Assembly (NCBI GenBank): GCA_963920705.1
Contig: OY987233.1
Span: forward strand, 10,217,459 to 10,281,458
Reading direction: 5' to 3'
Length of the DNA: 64,000 nt
Source: Odiellus spinosus
Lineage: Eukaryota > Arthropoda > Arachnida > Opiliones > Phalangiidae
Below the pieces are notes generated by a model. The model was not told where the DNA came from and ran no database searches. It saw nothing but the letters and a program-made list of their open reading frames with translations. This document shows, in pieces, positions 45,036-57,053 of this stretch. The translations under genes and the position numbers were made by a program. The first letter of the stretch is position 1; the number at the start of each line of letters is the position of its first letter.

Positions 45036-45814
45036 TAGAAGATTTAAATGGTTTAGAAGATTTAAATGGTTTAGAAGATTTAAATGGTTTAGAAGATTTA
45101 AATGGTTTAGAAGATTTAAATGGTTTAGAAGATTTAAATGGTTTAGAAGATTTAAATGGTTTAGAAGATTTAAATGGTTTAGAAGATTTAAATGGTTTAG
45201 AAGATTTAAATGGTTTAGAAGATTTAAATGGTTTAGAAGATTTAAATGGTTTAGAAGATTTAAATGGTTTAGAAGATTTAAATGGTTTAGAAGATTTAAA
45301 TGGTTTAGAAGATTTAAATGGTTTAGAAGATTTAAATGGTTTAGAAGATTTAAATGGTTTAGAAGATTTAAATGGTTTAGAAGATTTAAATGGTTTAGAA
45401 GATTTAAATGGTTTAGAAGATTTAAATGGTTTAGAAGATTTAAATGGTTTAGAAGATTTAAATGGTTTAGAAGATTTAAATGGTTTAGAAGATTTAAATG
45501 GTTTAGAAGATTTAAATGGTTTAGAAGATTTAAATGGTTTAGAAGATTTAAATGGTTTAGAAGATTTAAATGGTTTAGAAGATTTAAATGGTTTAGAAGA
45601 TTTAAATGGTTTAGAAGATTTAAATGGTTTAGAAGATTTAAATGGTTTAGAAGATTTAAATGGTTTAGAAGATTTAAATGGTGGAGAAGATTTAAATGGT
45701 GGAGAAGATTTAAATGGTGGAGAAGATTTAAATGGTGGAGAAGATTTAAATGGTTTAGAAGATTTAAATGGTGGAGAAGATTTAAATGGTTTAGAAGATT
45801 TAAATGGTGGAGAA
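45036..45814 (+). repeat. Satellite S6b, 18-bp unit
   Basis: Unit GATTTAAATGGTTTAGAA, derived from S6a by loss of GGA (frame DLNGLE). Near 45680-45800 units with GGTGGAGAA alternate with the GGTTTAGAA form. Confidence 0.97.
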
Positions 45815-45936
45815 GATTTAAATGGTTTAGGAGAAGATTTAAATGGTTTAGGAGAAGATTTAAATGGTTTAGGAGAAGATTTAAATGGTTTAGGAGAAGA
45901 TTTAAATGGTTTAGGAGAAGGTTTAAATGGTTTAGG
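45815..45936 (+). repeat. Satellite S6a, second short block
   Basis: About five 21-bp units return here and end in AAGGTTTAAATGGTTTAGG, a bridge unit leading in frame into S6c. Confidence 0.9.
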
Positions 45937-47662
45937 TTTTAATGGTTTAGAAGGTTTTAATGGTTTAGAAGGTTTTAATGGTTTAGAAGGTTTTAATGGT
46001 TTAGAAGGTTTTAATGGTTTAGAAGGTTTTAATGGTTTAGAAGGTTTTAATGGTTTAGAAGGTTTTAATGGTTTAGAAGGTTTTAATGGTTTAGAAGGTT
46101 TTAATGGTTTAGAAGGTTTTAATGGTTTAGAAGGTTTTAATGGTTTAGAAGGTTTTAATGGTATAGAAGGTTTTAATGGTTTAGAAGGTTTTAATGGTTT
46201 AGAAGGTTTTAATGGTTTAGAAGGTTTTAATGGTTTAGAAGGTTTTAATGGTTTAGAAGGTTTTAATGGTTTAGAAGGTTTTAATGGTTTAGAAGGTTTT
46301 AATGGTTTAGAAGGTTTTAATGGTTTAGAAGGTTTTAATGGTTTAGAAGGTTTTAATGGTTTAGAAGGTTTTAATGGTTTAGAAGGTTTTAATGGTTTAG
46401 AAGGTTTTAATGGTTTAGAAGGTTTTAATGGTTTAGAAGGTTTTAATGGTTTAGAAGGTTTTAATGGTTTAGAAGGTTTTAATGGTTTAGAAGGTTTTAA
46501 TGGTTTAGAAGGTTTTAATGGTTTAGAAGGTTTTAATGGTTTAGAAGGTTTTAATGGTTTAGAAGGTTTTAATGGTTTAGAAGGTTTTAATGGTTTAGAA
46601 GGTTTTAATGGTTTAGAAGGTTTTAATGGTTTAGAAGGTTTTAATGGTTTAGAAGGTTTTAATGGTTTAGAAGGTTTTAATGGTTTAGAAGGTTTTAATG
46701 GTTTAGAAGGTTTTAATGGTTTAGAAGGTTTTAATGGTTTAGAAGGTTTTAATGGTTTAGAAGGTTTTAATGGTTTAGAAGGTTTTAATGGTTTAGAAGG
46801 TTTTAATGGTTTAGAAGGTTTTAATGGTTTAGAAGGTTTTAATGGTTTAGAAGGTTTTAATGGTTTAGAAGGTTTTAATGGTTTAGAAGGTTTTAATGGT
46901 TTAGAAGGTTTTAATGGTTTAGAAGGTTTTAATGGTTTAGAAGGTTTTAATGGTTTAGAAGGTTTTAATGGTTTAGAAGGTTTTAATGGTTTAGAAGGTT
47001 TTAATGGTTTAGAAGGTTTTAATGGTTTAGAAGGTTTTAATGGTTTAGAAGGTTTTAATGGTTTAGAAGGTTTTAATGGTTTAGAAGGTTTTAATGGTTT
47101 AGAAGGTTTTAATGGTTTAGAAGGTTTTAATGGTTTAGAAGGTTTTAATGGTTTAGAAGGTTTTAATGGTTTAGAAGGTTTTAATGGTTTAGAAGGTTTT
47201 AATGGTTTAGAAGGTTTTAATGGTTTAGAAGGTTTTAATGGTTTAGAAGGTTTTAATGGTTTAGAAGGTTTTAATGGTTTAGAAGGTTTTAATGGTTTAG
47301 AAGGTTTTAATGGTTTAGAAGGTTTTAATGGTTTAGAAGGTTTTAATGGTTTAGAAGGTTTTAATGGTTTAGAAGGTTTTAATGGTTTAGAAGGTTTTAA
47401 TGGTTTAGAAGGTTTTAATGGTTTAGAAGGTTTTAATGGTTTAGAAGGTTTTAATGGTTTAGAAGGTTTTAATGGTTTAGAAGGTTTTAATGGTTTAGAA
47501 GGTTTTAATGGTTTAGAAGGTTTTAATGGTTTAGAAGGTTTTAATGGTTTAGAAGGTTTTAATGGTTTAGAAGGTTTTAATGGTTTAGAAGGTTTTAATG
47601 GTTTAGAAGGTTTTAATGGTTTAGAAGGTTTTAATGGTTTAGAAGGTTTTAATGGTTTAGAA
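45937..47662 (+). repeat. Satellite S6c, 18-bp unit, about 96 copies
   Basis: Unit GGTTTTAATGGTTTAGAA (frame GFNGLE). Only one variant was noticed (GGTATAGAA at about 46161). The DLNGLGE frame continues into it and stops at TAG 47666-47668. Confidence 0.97.
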
Positions 47663-47814
47663 GATTAGGATGGTTTAGAAGAGGGTTTAGAAGATTAGGA
47701 TGGTTTAGAAGAGGGTTTAGAAGATTAGGATGGTTTAGAAGAGGGTTTAGAAGATTAGGATGGTTTAGAAGAGGGTTTAGAAGATTAGGATGGTTTAGAA
47801 GAGGGTTTTGAAGG
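47663..47814 (+). repeat. Satellite S6d, 30-bp unit, 5 copies
   Basis: The unit reads GATTAGGATGGTTTAGAA then GAGGGTTTAGAA, a compound of an 18-mer and a 12-mer. It brings the first stop into the long frame. Confidence 0.95.
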
Positions 47815-48229
47815 CTCAGCTCAGTTTGGAAAATAGTGTACACCCAACGGGGGTGTGGCTTCCTTATGAACTTAACACTCTTGTTTTCTTTCTTAACGAG
47901 AGAGAAATACCGGATAGAATTAATCGAAGTGTAATATTAATCGCCGGATTTTGTTTATTATCAAACTTGAATTTGAACTTTTCGCACGGATTATTATAAT
48001 ATCCATTCATTAGCAGCGGTGCCGGGACTTCATTAAAATTGTACAAGTTAAAAAATTATTTGTATCGCGTTTCTCGCACCTGCTTTCCTCGTTAGGTCAA
48101 CCCTTTATTTTTTTTTTCTAAGCCACCATTTTAAAAGAGGTTGTTAAACAATTTTTATTATTCCAAAATCAAAATACATATAATTTCATTTCTAAAATAT
48201 GATTTTATTATTTGTCTTTTTTGTACTTA
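47815..48229. other. Non-coding, no feature seen
   Basis: Two antiparallel ORFs of about 60 codons are not recognisable. Confidence 0.45.
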
Positions 48230-48536
48230 AAAATAGGCAAAAAAATCATCACCCTGTCTGGCTCGAGTGATTTGGACTCTTCCTCGATTTTGAGTTAGGA
48301 GAGAGGAACGGAATTTAGGCGGGCCGCGCTTGGCTATATTGTCTTCCCTCCCAACAACGGAATGAATTTCTCCGCAGAGTGGCGCTTCCAATTTCATTAT
48401 TTACACCATTTACGACCGCTAGAGTGTCTCGAATCCTGGAGAATCTGAAGGTATATTTACCCGGACCTTTGCTGATAGCATTAAGCTACGGGGCGTTGTT
48501 TACTCTTATGGAATAAAGTGATAGACTTTTGATTAG
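48230..48536 (+). mobile_element. Family D copy 4, left end missing
   Basis: ATCATCACCCTGTCTGGCTC, AGTGATTTGGACTCTTCCTC, GGCGGGCCGCGCTTGGC and the full right arm CCTTTGCTGATAGCATTAAG, GGGGCGTTGTTTACTC, AATAAAGTGATAGACTTTTG. Confidence 0.75.
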
Positions 48537-48848
48537 AATCAAGAAATAAAAAATAAATAAAATTGTTAGTTTTAAATTCGTTGAAAATCGTGCAAAAGGG
48601 TGTAATTTTAAAACTGATACCGGTCCTTATTTGTAGTGAAAATACCTATACTCAATCTGGTTATACGAGATCGAATATATTGATTAATATTCCACTCAAA
48701 ACGTTTTTTCAAAAGTGACCACCCACGATGCAAACTTATAGACCCGTAATTTACTTTTTTTTGACAGTTTAATGTTTAAATTGGTTTTAATTTTTACCAA
48801 TCTCCGTAAGACAAGTAGAAAAACTTGTGGTCTATCTTTTATACACTA
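48537..48848. other. Non-coding spacer between two family D copies
   Basis: AT-rich; nothing recognised. Confidence 0.45.
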
Positions 48849-49250
48849 TATCAAAAGTATATCACTTTATTCCATAAAAGTAAACAGCGCCCCGTATCTT
48901 AGTACTATCAGTAAAATTTCGGGTAAATGATAGATTCTGATTCGAGACAATCCAGCGGCCGCGGTCGCCGTGTAAATAGAGAACGGAGGAAGCGCCACTC
49001 TACGGAGAAACTTCAGAGTTGGAGGGAAGATGATATAGCCAAGCGCGGCCCGCTTAAATTCCGTCCCTCTCTCCAGACTTAAAATATTGAGGAAGAGTCC
49101 AAATCATTCGAGCTAGACAGGGGTGATGGCTTTTTGTCTATTTTTAAGTGATGGGCTAAATATGACGCAAAACTATACCTTTGCTGATAGTACTTATTAA
49201 GCTACGTAGCGTTGTTTACTTTCATGGAATGAAGGGATAGACTTTTGACA
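48849..49250 (-). mobile_element. Family D copy 3, full length
   Basis: Left end TATCAAAAGTATATCACTTT, right end reversed TGTCAAAAGTCTATCCCTTC, about 402 bp. It lies 0.3 kb from copy 4 in inverted orientation. ACACTA flanks both sides, but the exact boundary is uncertain. Confidence 0.8.
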
Positions 49251-50780
49251 CTAGATAGAGATGAATAACGAAACATTCATTAGCGTCATCTAACGACAAT
49301 TGATAGATTAAGTTAGAATCTTTTTTATTTTTGGACAAACACAATATCCATTTAACTCTATTATCTTAAATACAAATTGAATTTGTTGCGATTCAGTACC
49401 TAGCACATTTATCTATTTAATATTCCCGAAAGAAATCTAGAAAAAAGAAGCCTCTGGTGTAAATGTGAAAACAATTAGATTAATTACGTTTTAAAAAAGC
49501 GAAGTACAACAATTCCTTGTCGTTAACTCTTACGTCTCGGTAATTAGTGTTTTTCCATTACAATTTAACCCGTTGGCACTTTGTACAGAGGTGATTGAGA
49601 AAGATTAACGTACTCTTTGTAATTTTGCGAAACTATTAGAGGTATAGATTTTTAAAAAAGTAGCGCTACGAAATTCACCTCTTAGCGGATTCCAAGAAAA
49701 CGAATATTGGGTTTAACTACACCTGTAAAGAAAAGTTTAACCATTCTAAGATGAGTTTTCAGCGCTCGGAATTTCAAGAGCATTTTAAAATGGGCATATT
49801 TCTGAGCAGATAAGGTTTTAAAGTCATGAAAATACATTCTTATATCGTGTAATGTGAAAACCCGCGCGAGTCGGGGTCATAGGAACCACCCATTCAATAC
49901 TTAACTAGCGAAAGAATTTCTCTAGAGAGGTATTAGCTACATGAATAGTTTATTGTATAACCGCTGACATTTCAAAATAATAAAGCGAATGTCAAACGGG
50001 TATATGATATTTGAAGTGGTGTTTTTGTTTCTAACAGGTTTAATTCGAATTAGTCGAATACGTTAGTATTATGTCATCTAATTTATATAAAGGATGGAAT
50101 AGAAGAAATGAATAGTGTTGAATGTTTTTGTTACGTAATGAAATTGTGTCGAAGAGTTCAAGTTCAGGTCGTAACGTAGAACGAAAAACATGCTTGATTT
50201 TTAATGAACATTTTTCAAGCTTTAGTTTTCGTTTTTCCGAGAGAAGCTGATAATGGCTTCTCTGTCTCTAGATGTCTGATAAACGAAATGTTTGATTTAA
50301 ACTTCGACTTTGAAATGAACTCGAAAGCTCCATTCTTGGCGAAAGAAATAACGAACGCTAATCTTACTAATCGTGAATGCTATTACTTTAATCGAAATTT
50401 GGCCATGAACGCTGGTATCCTAAAGAATTTCCACGCCCAAAGGTATTTCCCAGCACCATTGAAAAACGCCTTATTTGTCCCTATGATATTTTCATCGCAA
50501 AGAATTAATAATTATTAAACTTTTCAAACGTAATCATGAGATTGACGGGATATATGTATAACCTTAAAAAAATTCCCAGAGGTTTTTTTATTATATTTTT
50601 ACGGGATACACAGGATATAATTTTAATTGAATTTTTTTCTCTCCTTATAGATAATTTTTCGTAAGCCTCGTTCGTATTAAGATACGGAATAGATTCAAAA
50701 CGTTTCGAAGCGGTGGTGTGAACCATGGATTAATTAATAGTGCCTATTTATTACACCATGCGTGAACGCCTTCTGAGTTT
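49251..50780. other. Non-coding, no gene recognised
   Basis: A 104-codon plus ORF (50204-50518) has no homologue that I recognise and is within the length expected by chance here. TAAGCCTCGTTCGTATTAAG at about 50663 resembles the end of element H. Confidence 0.4.
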
Positions 50781-51045
50781 ATTATAATCAACACATTCGT
50801 GGCGACATGGAAAAGCGTTGCTTCGTGGAGCAACTGATCCCGAGGTCGAATCCCTCTTGTTGCGGAGCGTTTTTCATATGATATGTAAAATTTAAATTCA
50901 AATATCGTGTATATTATAATCAACGCATTCGTGGCGTCGTGGAGCAACTGATCCCGCTTCAAGAGGGGCTTTATTATTATGAAATGACAATTTTCAAGTA
51001 TCGTTTTCGTTCAAGTCACCATTCTGGTTATATAGCTACATGAGG
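50781..51045 (+). repeat. Two decayed tRNA-like units left of satellite S7
   Basis: CATTCGTGGC occurs at 50794 and 50926 (132 bp apart), followed by GGAGCAACTGATCCCG and, in the first, AGGTCGAATCCCTC (B-box-like). TTTAAATTCAAATATCG and TTTCAAGTATCGTTTTCGTT match the linker of the 136-bp units at 59401-60118, so they are the same family. Confidence 0.6.
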
Positions 51046-51070
51046 GCGTGGCTTTGTAGTAGTCTTCGTT
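51046..51070 (+). repeat. tRNA-like head where satellite S7 begins
   Basis: GCGTGGCTTTGTAGTAGTC, TTCGTTTCGCTA and then CACC GCGTG align with the tRNA-like head at 60146-60192 (GCGTGGCTTAGTGGTTAAG, TCTTCGCTCGCTA, CACC, TCGTG). The first 18-bp satellite units follow at once. Confidence 0.5.
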
Positions 51071-52084
51071 TCGCTATTTTCACCGCGTGTTTTATTTTCA
51101 CCGCGTGTTTTATTTTCACCCCGTGCTTTGTTTTCACCGCGTGATATATTTTCACCGCGTGATATATTTTCACCGCGTGATATATTTTCACCGCGTGATA
51201 TATTTTCACCGCGTGATATATTTTCACCGCGTGATATATTTTCACCGCGTGATATATTTTCACCGCGTGATATATTTTCACCGCGTGATATATTTTCACC
51301 GCGTGATATATTTTCACCGCGTGATATATTTTCACCGCGTGATATATTTTCACCGCGTGATATATTTTCACCGCGTGATATATTTTCACCGCGTGATATA
51401 TTTTCACCGCGTGATATATTTTCACCGCGTGATATATTTTCACCGCGTGATATATTTTCACCGCGTGATATATTTTCACCGCGTGATATATTTTCACCGC
51501 GTGATATATTTTCACCGCGTGATATATTTTCACCGCCTGATATATTTTCACCGCCTGATATATTTTCACCGCGTGATATATTTTCACCGCGTGATATATT
51601 TTCACCGCCTGATATATTTTCACCGCCTGATATATTTTCACCGCCTGATATATTTTCACCGCCTGATATATTTTCACCGCCTGATATATTTTCACCGCCT
51701 GATATATTTTCACCGCCTGATATATTTTCACCGCCTGATATATTTTCACCGCCTGATATATTTTCACCGCCTGATATATTTTCACCGCCTGATATATTTT
51801 CACCGCGCGTTTTATTTTCACCGCGCGTTTTATTTTCACCGCGCGTTTTATTTTCACCGCGCGTTTTATTTTCACCGCGCGTTTTATTTTCACCGCGCGT
51901 TTTATTTTCACCGCGCGTTTTATTTTCACCGCGCGTTTTATTTTCACCGCGCGTTTTATTTTCACCGCGCGTTTTATTTTCACCGCGCGTTTTATTTTCA
52001 CCGCGCGTTTTATTTTCACCGCGCGTTTTATTTTCACCGCGCGTTTTATTTTCACCGCGCGTTTTGTTTTCACCGCGCGTTTTG
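51071..52084 (+). repeat. Satellite S7a, 18-bp CACCGC units
   Basis: Successive blocks are CACCGCGTGTTTTATTTT, CACCGCGTGATATATTTT, CACCGCCTGATATATTTT (with two reversions) and CACCGCGCGTTTTATTTT. They differ by single changes and are internally homogeneous. Long open frames on both strands (345 codons on the minus strand; over 940 on the plus, running on into S7b) result from the 18-bp, stop-free unit. Confidence 0.97.
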
Positions 52085-53735
52085 TTTTCCCGGCGCGGGT
52101 TGTTTTCCCGGCGCGGGTTGTTTTCCCGGCGCGGGTTGTTTTCCCGGCGCGGGTTGTTTTCCCGGCGCGGGTTGTTTTCCCGGCGCGGGTTGTTTTCCCG
52201 GCGCGGGTTGTTTTCCCGGCGCGGGTTGTTTTCCCGGCGCGGGTTGTTTTCCCGGCGCGGGTTATTTTCCCGGCGCGGTTTATTTTCCCGGCGCGGTTTA
52301 TTTTCCCGGCGCGGTTTATTTTCCCGGCGCGGTTTATTTTCCCGGCGCGGTTTATTTTCCCGGCGCGGTTTATTTTCCCGGCGCGGTTTATTTTCCCGGC
52401 GCGGTTTATTTTCCCGGCGCGGTTTATTTTCCCGGCGCGGTTTATTTTCCCGGCGCGGTTTATTTTCCCGGCGCGGTTTATTTTCCCGGCGCGGTTTATT
52501 TTCCCGGCGCGGTTTATTTTCCCGGCGCGGTTTATTTTCCCGGCGCGGTTTATTTTCCCGGCGCGGTTTATTTTCCCGGCGCGGTTTATTTTCCCGGCGC
52601 GGTTTATTTTCCCGGCGCGGTTTATTTTCCCGGCGCGGTTTATTTTCCCGGCGCGGTTTATTTTCCCGGCGCGGTTTATTTTCCCGGCGCGGTTTATTTT
52701 CCCGGCGCGGTTTATTTTCCCGGCGCGGTTTATTTTCCCGGCGCGGTTTATTTTCCCGGCGCGGTTTATTTTCCCGGCGCGGTTTATTTTCCCGGCGCGG
52801 TTTATTTTCCCGGCGCGGTTTATTTTCCCGGCGCGGTTTATTTTCCCGGCGCGGTTTATTTTCCCGGCGCGGTTTATTTTCCCGGCGCGGTTTATTTTCC
52901 CGGCGCGGTTTATTTTCCCGGCGCGGTTTATTTTCCCGGCGCGGTTTATTTTCCCGGCGCGGTTTATTTTCCCGGCGCGGTTTATTTTCCCGGCGCGGTT
53001 TATTTTCCCGGCGCGGTTTATTTTCCCGGCGCGGTTTATTTTCCCGGCGCGGTTTATTTTCCCGGCGCGGTTTATTTTCCCGGCGCGGTTTATTTTCCCG
53101 GCGCGGTTTATTTTCCCGGCGCGGTTTATTTTCCCGGCGCGGTTTATTTTCCCGGCGCGGTTTATTTTCCCGGCGCGGTTTATTTTCCCGGCGCGGTTTA
53201 TTTTCCCGGCGCGGTTTATTTTCCCGGCGCGGTTTATTTTCCCGGCGCGGTTTATTTTCCCGGCGCGGTTTATTTTCCCGGCGCGGTTTATTTTCCCGGC
53301 GCGGTTTATTTTCCCGGCGCGGTTTATTTTCCCGGCGCGGTTTATTTTCCCGGCGCGGTTTATTTTCCCGGCGCGGTTTATTTTCCCGGCGCGGTTTATT
53401 TTCCCGGCGCGGTTTATTTTCCCGGCGCGGTTTATTTTCCCGGCGCGGTTTATTTTCCCGGCGCGGTTTATTTTCCCGGCGCGGTTTATTTTCCCGGCGC
53501 GGTTTATTTTCCCGGCGCGGTTTATTTTCCCGGCGCGGTTTATTTTCCCGGCGCGGTTTATTTTCCCGGCGCGGTTTATTTTCCCGGCGCGGTTTATTTT
53601 CCCGGCGCGGTTTATTTTCCCGGCGCGGTTTATTTTCCCGGCGCGGTTTATTTTCCAGGCGCGGTTTATTTTCCAGGCGCGGTTTATTTTCCAGGCGCGG
53701 TTTATTTTCCAGGCGCGGTTTATTTTCCAGGCGCG
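52085..53735 (+). repeat. Satellite S7b, 18-bp CpG-rich units
   Basis: Ten CCCGGCGCGGGTTGTTTT units, then about 77 CCCGGCGCGGTTTATTTT units, then five with CCAGGCGCGG. Each of the main units has three CpGs, giving well over 200 CpGs in about 1.5 kb. Confidence 0.97.
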
Positions 53736-53812
53736 GTTTATTTATTTTCCAGGCGCGGTTTATTTATTTTCCAGGCGCGGTTTATTTATTTTCCAGGCGC
53801 GGTTTATTTATT
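53736..53812 (+). repeat. Satellite S7c, 22-bp units
   Basis: CCAGGCGCGGTTTATTT then ATTTT, about four copies. A 4-bp ATTT duplication of the S7b unit produced it. Confidence 0.93.
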
Positions 53813-54236
53813 TTCCAGGGGGTGTATTTATTATTCGTTTCATTTTCCAGGGGGTGTATTTATTATTCGTTTCATTTTCCAGGGGGTGTATTTATTATTC
53901 GTTTCATTTTCCAGGGGGTGTATTTAGTATTCGTTTCATTTTCCAGGGGGTGTATTTAGTATTCGTTTCATTTTCCAGGGGGTGTATTTAGTATTCGTTT
54001 CATTTTCCAGGGGGTGTATTTAGTATTCGTTTCATTTTCCAGGGGGTGTATTTAGTATTCGTTTCATTTTCCAGGGGGTGTATTTAGTATTCGTTTCATT
54101 TTCCAGGGGGTGTATTTAGTATTCGTTTCATTTTCCAGGGGGTGTATTTAGTATTCGTTTCATTTTCCAGGGGGTGTATTTAGTATTCGTTTCATTTTCC
54201 AGGGGGTGTATTTAGTATTCGTTTCATTTTCCAGGG
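53813..54236 (+). repeat. Satellite S7d, 32-bp units
   Basis: CCAGGGGGTGTATTTATTAT then TCGTTTCATTTT, about 13 copies; ATTATTC changes to AGTATTC after the third. GGGGGTGTAT first appears here and persists to the window end. Confidence 0.95.
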
Positions 54237-54930
54237 GGTGTATTTATTTTTTTTTTTACAGGGGGTGTATTTATTTTTTTTTCACAAGGGATGTATTTAT
54301 TTTTTTTTTTTTCACAAGGGATGTATTTATTTTTTTTTTTCACAAGGGATGTATTTATTTTTTTTTTTCACAAGGGATGTATTTATTTTTTTTTTTCACA
54401 AGGGATGTATTTATTTTTTTTTTTTCACAAGGGATGTATTTATTTTTTTTTTTTCACAAGGGATGTATTTATTTTTTTTTTTCACAAGGGATGTATTTAT
54501 TTTTTTTTTTCACAAGGGATGTATTTATTTTTTTTTCACAAGGGATGTATTTATTTTTTTTTCACAAGGGATGTATTTATTTTTTTTTCACAAGGGATGT
54601 ATTTATTTTTTATTTTTTTTACAGGGGGTGTATTTATTATTCGGTTCATTTTCCAGGGGGTGTATTTAGTATTTATTTTTTTTTTACAGGGGGTGTATTT
54701 ATTTTTTTTTTACAGGGGGTGTATTTATTTTTTTTACAGGGGGTGTATTTATTTTTTTTACAGGGGGTGTATTTATTTTTTTTCACAAGTGATGTATTTA
54801 TTTTTTTTCACAAGGGATGTTTTTATTTTTTTTACAAGGGATGTATTTATTATTTTTTTTTTTTTTACAGGGGGCGTATTTATTATTATTTTTTTTTTTA
54901 CTGAGGGCGTATTTTTACTTTGGGTGTATA
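54237..54930 (+). repeat. Satellite S7e, T-rich units of about 24-30 bp
   Basis: Alternating ACAGGGGGTGTATTT and CACAAGGGATGTATTT cores separated by T runs of variable length. Length variation in the T runs suggests slippage. Three overlapping ORFs of 143-234 codons are by-products. Confidence 0.93.
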
Positions 54931-57053
54931 TGACTATTTCAATTTTTACTTTGGGTGTATATGATTATTTCAATTTTTACAGGGGGTGTATATGATTATT
55001 TCAATTTTTACAGAGGGTGTATATGATTATTTCAATTTTTACAGGGGGTGTATATGATTATTTCAATTTTTACATTGGGTGTATATGATTATTTCAATTT
55101 TTACATTGGGTGTATATGATTATTTAAATTTTTACAGGGGGTGTATATGATTATTTAAATTTTTACAGGGGGTGTATATGATTATTTCAATTTTTACAGG
55201 GGGTGTATATGATTATTTCAATTTTTACAGGGGTGTATATGATAATTTCAATTTTTACATTGGGTGTATATGATTATTTCAATTTTTACAGGGGTGTATA
55301 TGATTATTTAAATTTTTGCAGGGGGTGTATATGATTATTTAAATTTTTGCAGGGGGTGTATATAATTATTTCAGTTTTTACAGGGGGTGTATATGATTAT
55401 TTCAATTTTTACAGGGGGTGTATATGATTATTTCAATTTTTACAGGGGGTGTATATGATTATTTCAATTTTTACAGGGGGTGTATATGATTATTTCAATT
55501 TTTACAGGGGGTGTATATGATTATTTCAATTTTTACAGGGGGTGTATATGATTATTTCAATTTTTACAGGGGGTGTATATGATTATTTCAATTTTTACAG
55601 GGGGTGTATATGATTATTTCAATTTTTACAGGGGGTGTATATGATTATTTCAATTTTTACAGGGGGTGTATATGATTATTTCAATTTTTACAGGGGGTGT
55701 ATATGATTATTTCAATTTTTACAGGGGGTGTATATGATTATTTCAATTTTTACAGGGGGTGTATATGATTATTTCAATTTTTACAGGGGGTGTATATGAT
55801 TATTTCAATTTTTACAGGGGGTGTATATGATTATTTCAATTTTTACAGGGGGTGTATATGATTATTTCAATTTTTACAGGGGGTGTATATGATTATTTCA
55901 ATTTTTACAGGGGGTGTATATGATTATTTCAATTTTTACAGGGGGTGTATATGATTATTTCAATTTTTACAGGGGGTGTATATGATTATTTCAATTTTTA
56001 CAGGGGGTGTATATGATTATTTCAATTTTTACAGGGGGTGTATATGATTATTTCAATTTTTACAGGGGGTGTATATGATTATTTCAATTTTTACAGGGGG
56101 TGTATATGATTATTTCAATTTTTACAGGGGGTGTATATGATTATTTCAATTTTTACAGGGGGTGTTTATGATTATTTCAATTTTTACAGGGGTGTATATG
56201 ATTATTTCAATTTTTACATTGGGTGTATATGATTATTTCAATTTTTACAGGGGGTGTATATGATTATTTCAATTTTTACATTGGGTGTATATGATTATTT
56301 CAATTTTTACAGGGGGTGTATATGATTATTTCAATTTTTACATTGGGTGTATATGATTATTTCAATTTTTACAGGGGGTGTATGATTATTTCAATTTTTA
56401 CAGGGGGTGTATATGATTATTTCAATTTTTACAGGGGGTGTATATGATTATTTCAATTTTTACAGCGGGTGTATATGATTATTTCAATTTTTACAGCGGG
56501 TGTATATGATTATTTCAATTTTTACAGCGGGTGTATATGATTATTTCAATTTTTACAGCGGGTGTATATGATTATTTCAATTTTTACAGCGGGTGTATAT
56601 GATTATTTCAATTTTTACAGCGGGTGTATATGATTATTTCAATTTTTACAGCGGGTGTATATGATTATTTCAATTTTTACAGGGGGTGTATATGATTATT
56701 TCAATTTTTACAGGGGGTGTATATGATTATTTCAATTTTTACAGGGGGTGTATATGATTATTTCAATTTTTACAGGGGGTGTATATGATTATTTCAATTT
56801 TTACAGGGGGTGTATATGATTATTTCAATTTTTACAGGGGGTGTATATGATTATTTCAATTTTTACAGGGGGTGTATATGATTATTTCAATTTTTACAGG
56901 GGGTGTATATGATTATTTCAATTTTTACAGGGGGTGTATATGATTATTTCAATTTTTACAGGGGGTGTATATGATTATTTCAATTTTTACAGGGGGTGTA
57001 TATGATTATTTCAATTTTTACAGGGGGTGTATATGATTATTTCAATTTTTACA
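54931..57053 (+). repeat. Satellite S7f, 31-bp units, about 68 copies
   Basis: ACAGGGGGTGTATATGATTA then TTTCAATTTTT. Local variants: CATTGGGTGTAT alternating with CAGGGGGTGTAT at about 56210-56360, and CAGCGGGTGTAT in seven consecutive units at about 56460-56670. Confidence 0.97.

Noticed and set aside
50204-50518. 104-codon ORF in unique sequence
   Set aside because: No recognisable motif, and ORFs of this length are expected by chance in a six-frame scan of 64 kb; no start or splice context supports it.
51087-53959. Plus-strand ORFs of 943-946 codons (IFSPRD / YFHRVI repeats) and a 345-codon minus ORF
   Set aside because: They are direct translations of an 18-bp satellite without stops in two forward frames; overlapping frames are equally long and none has non-repetitive protein sequence.
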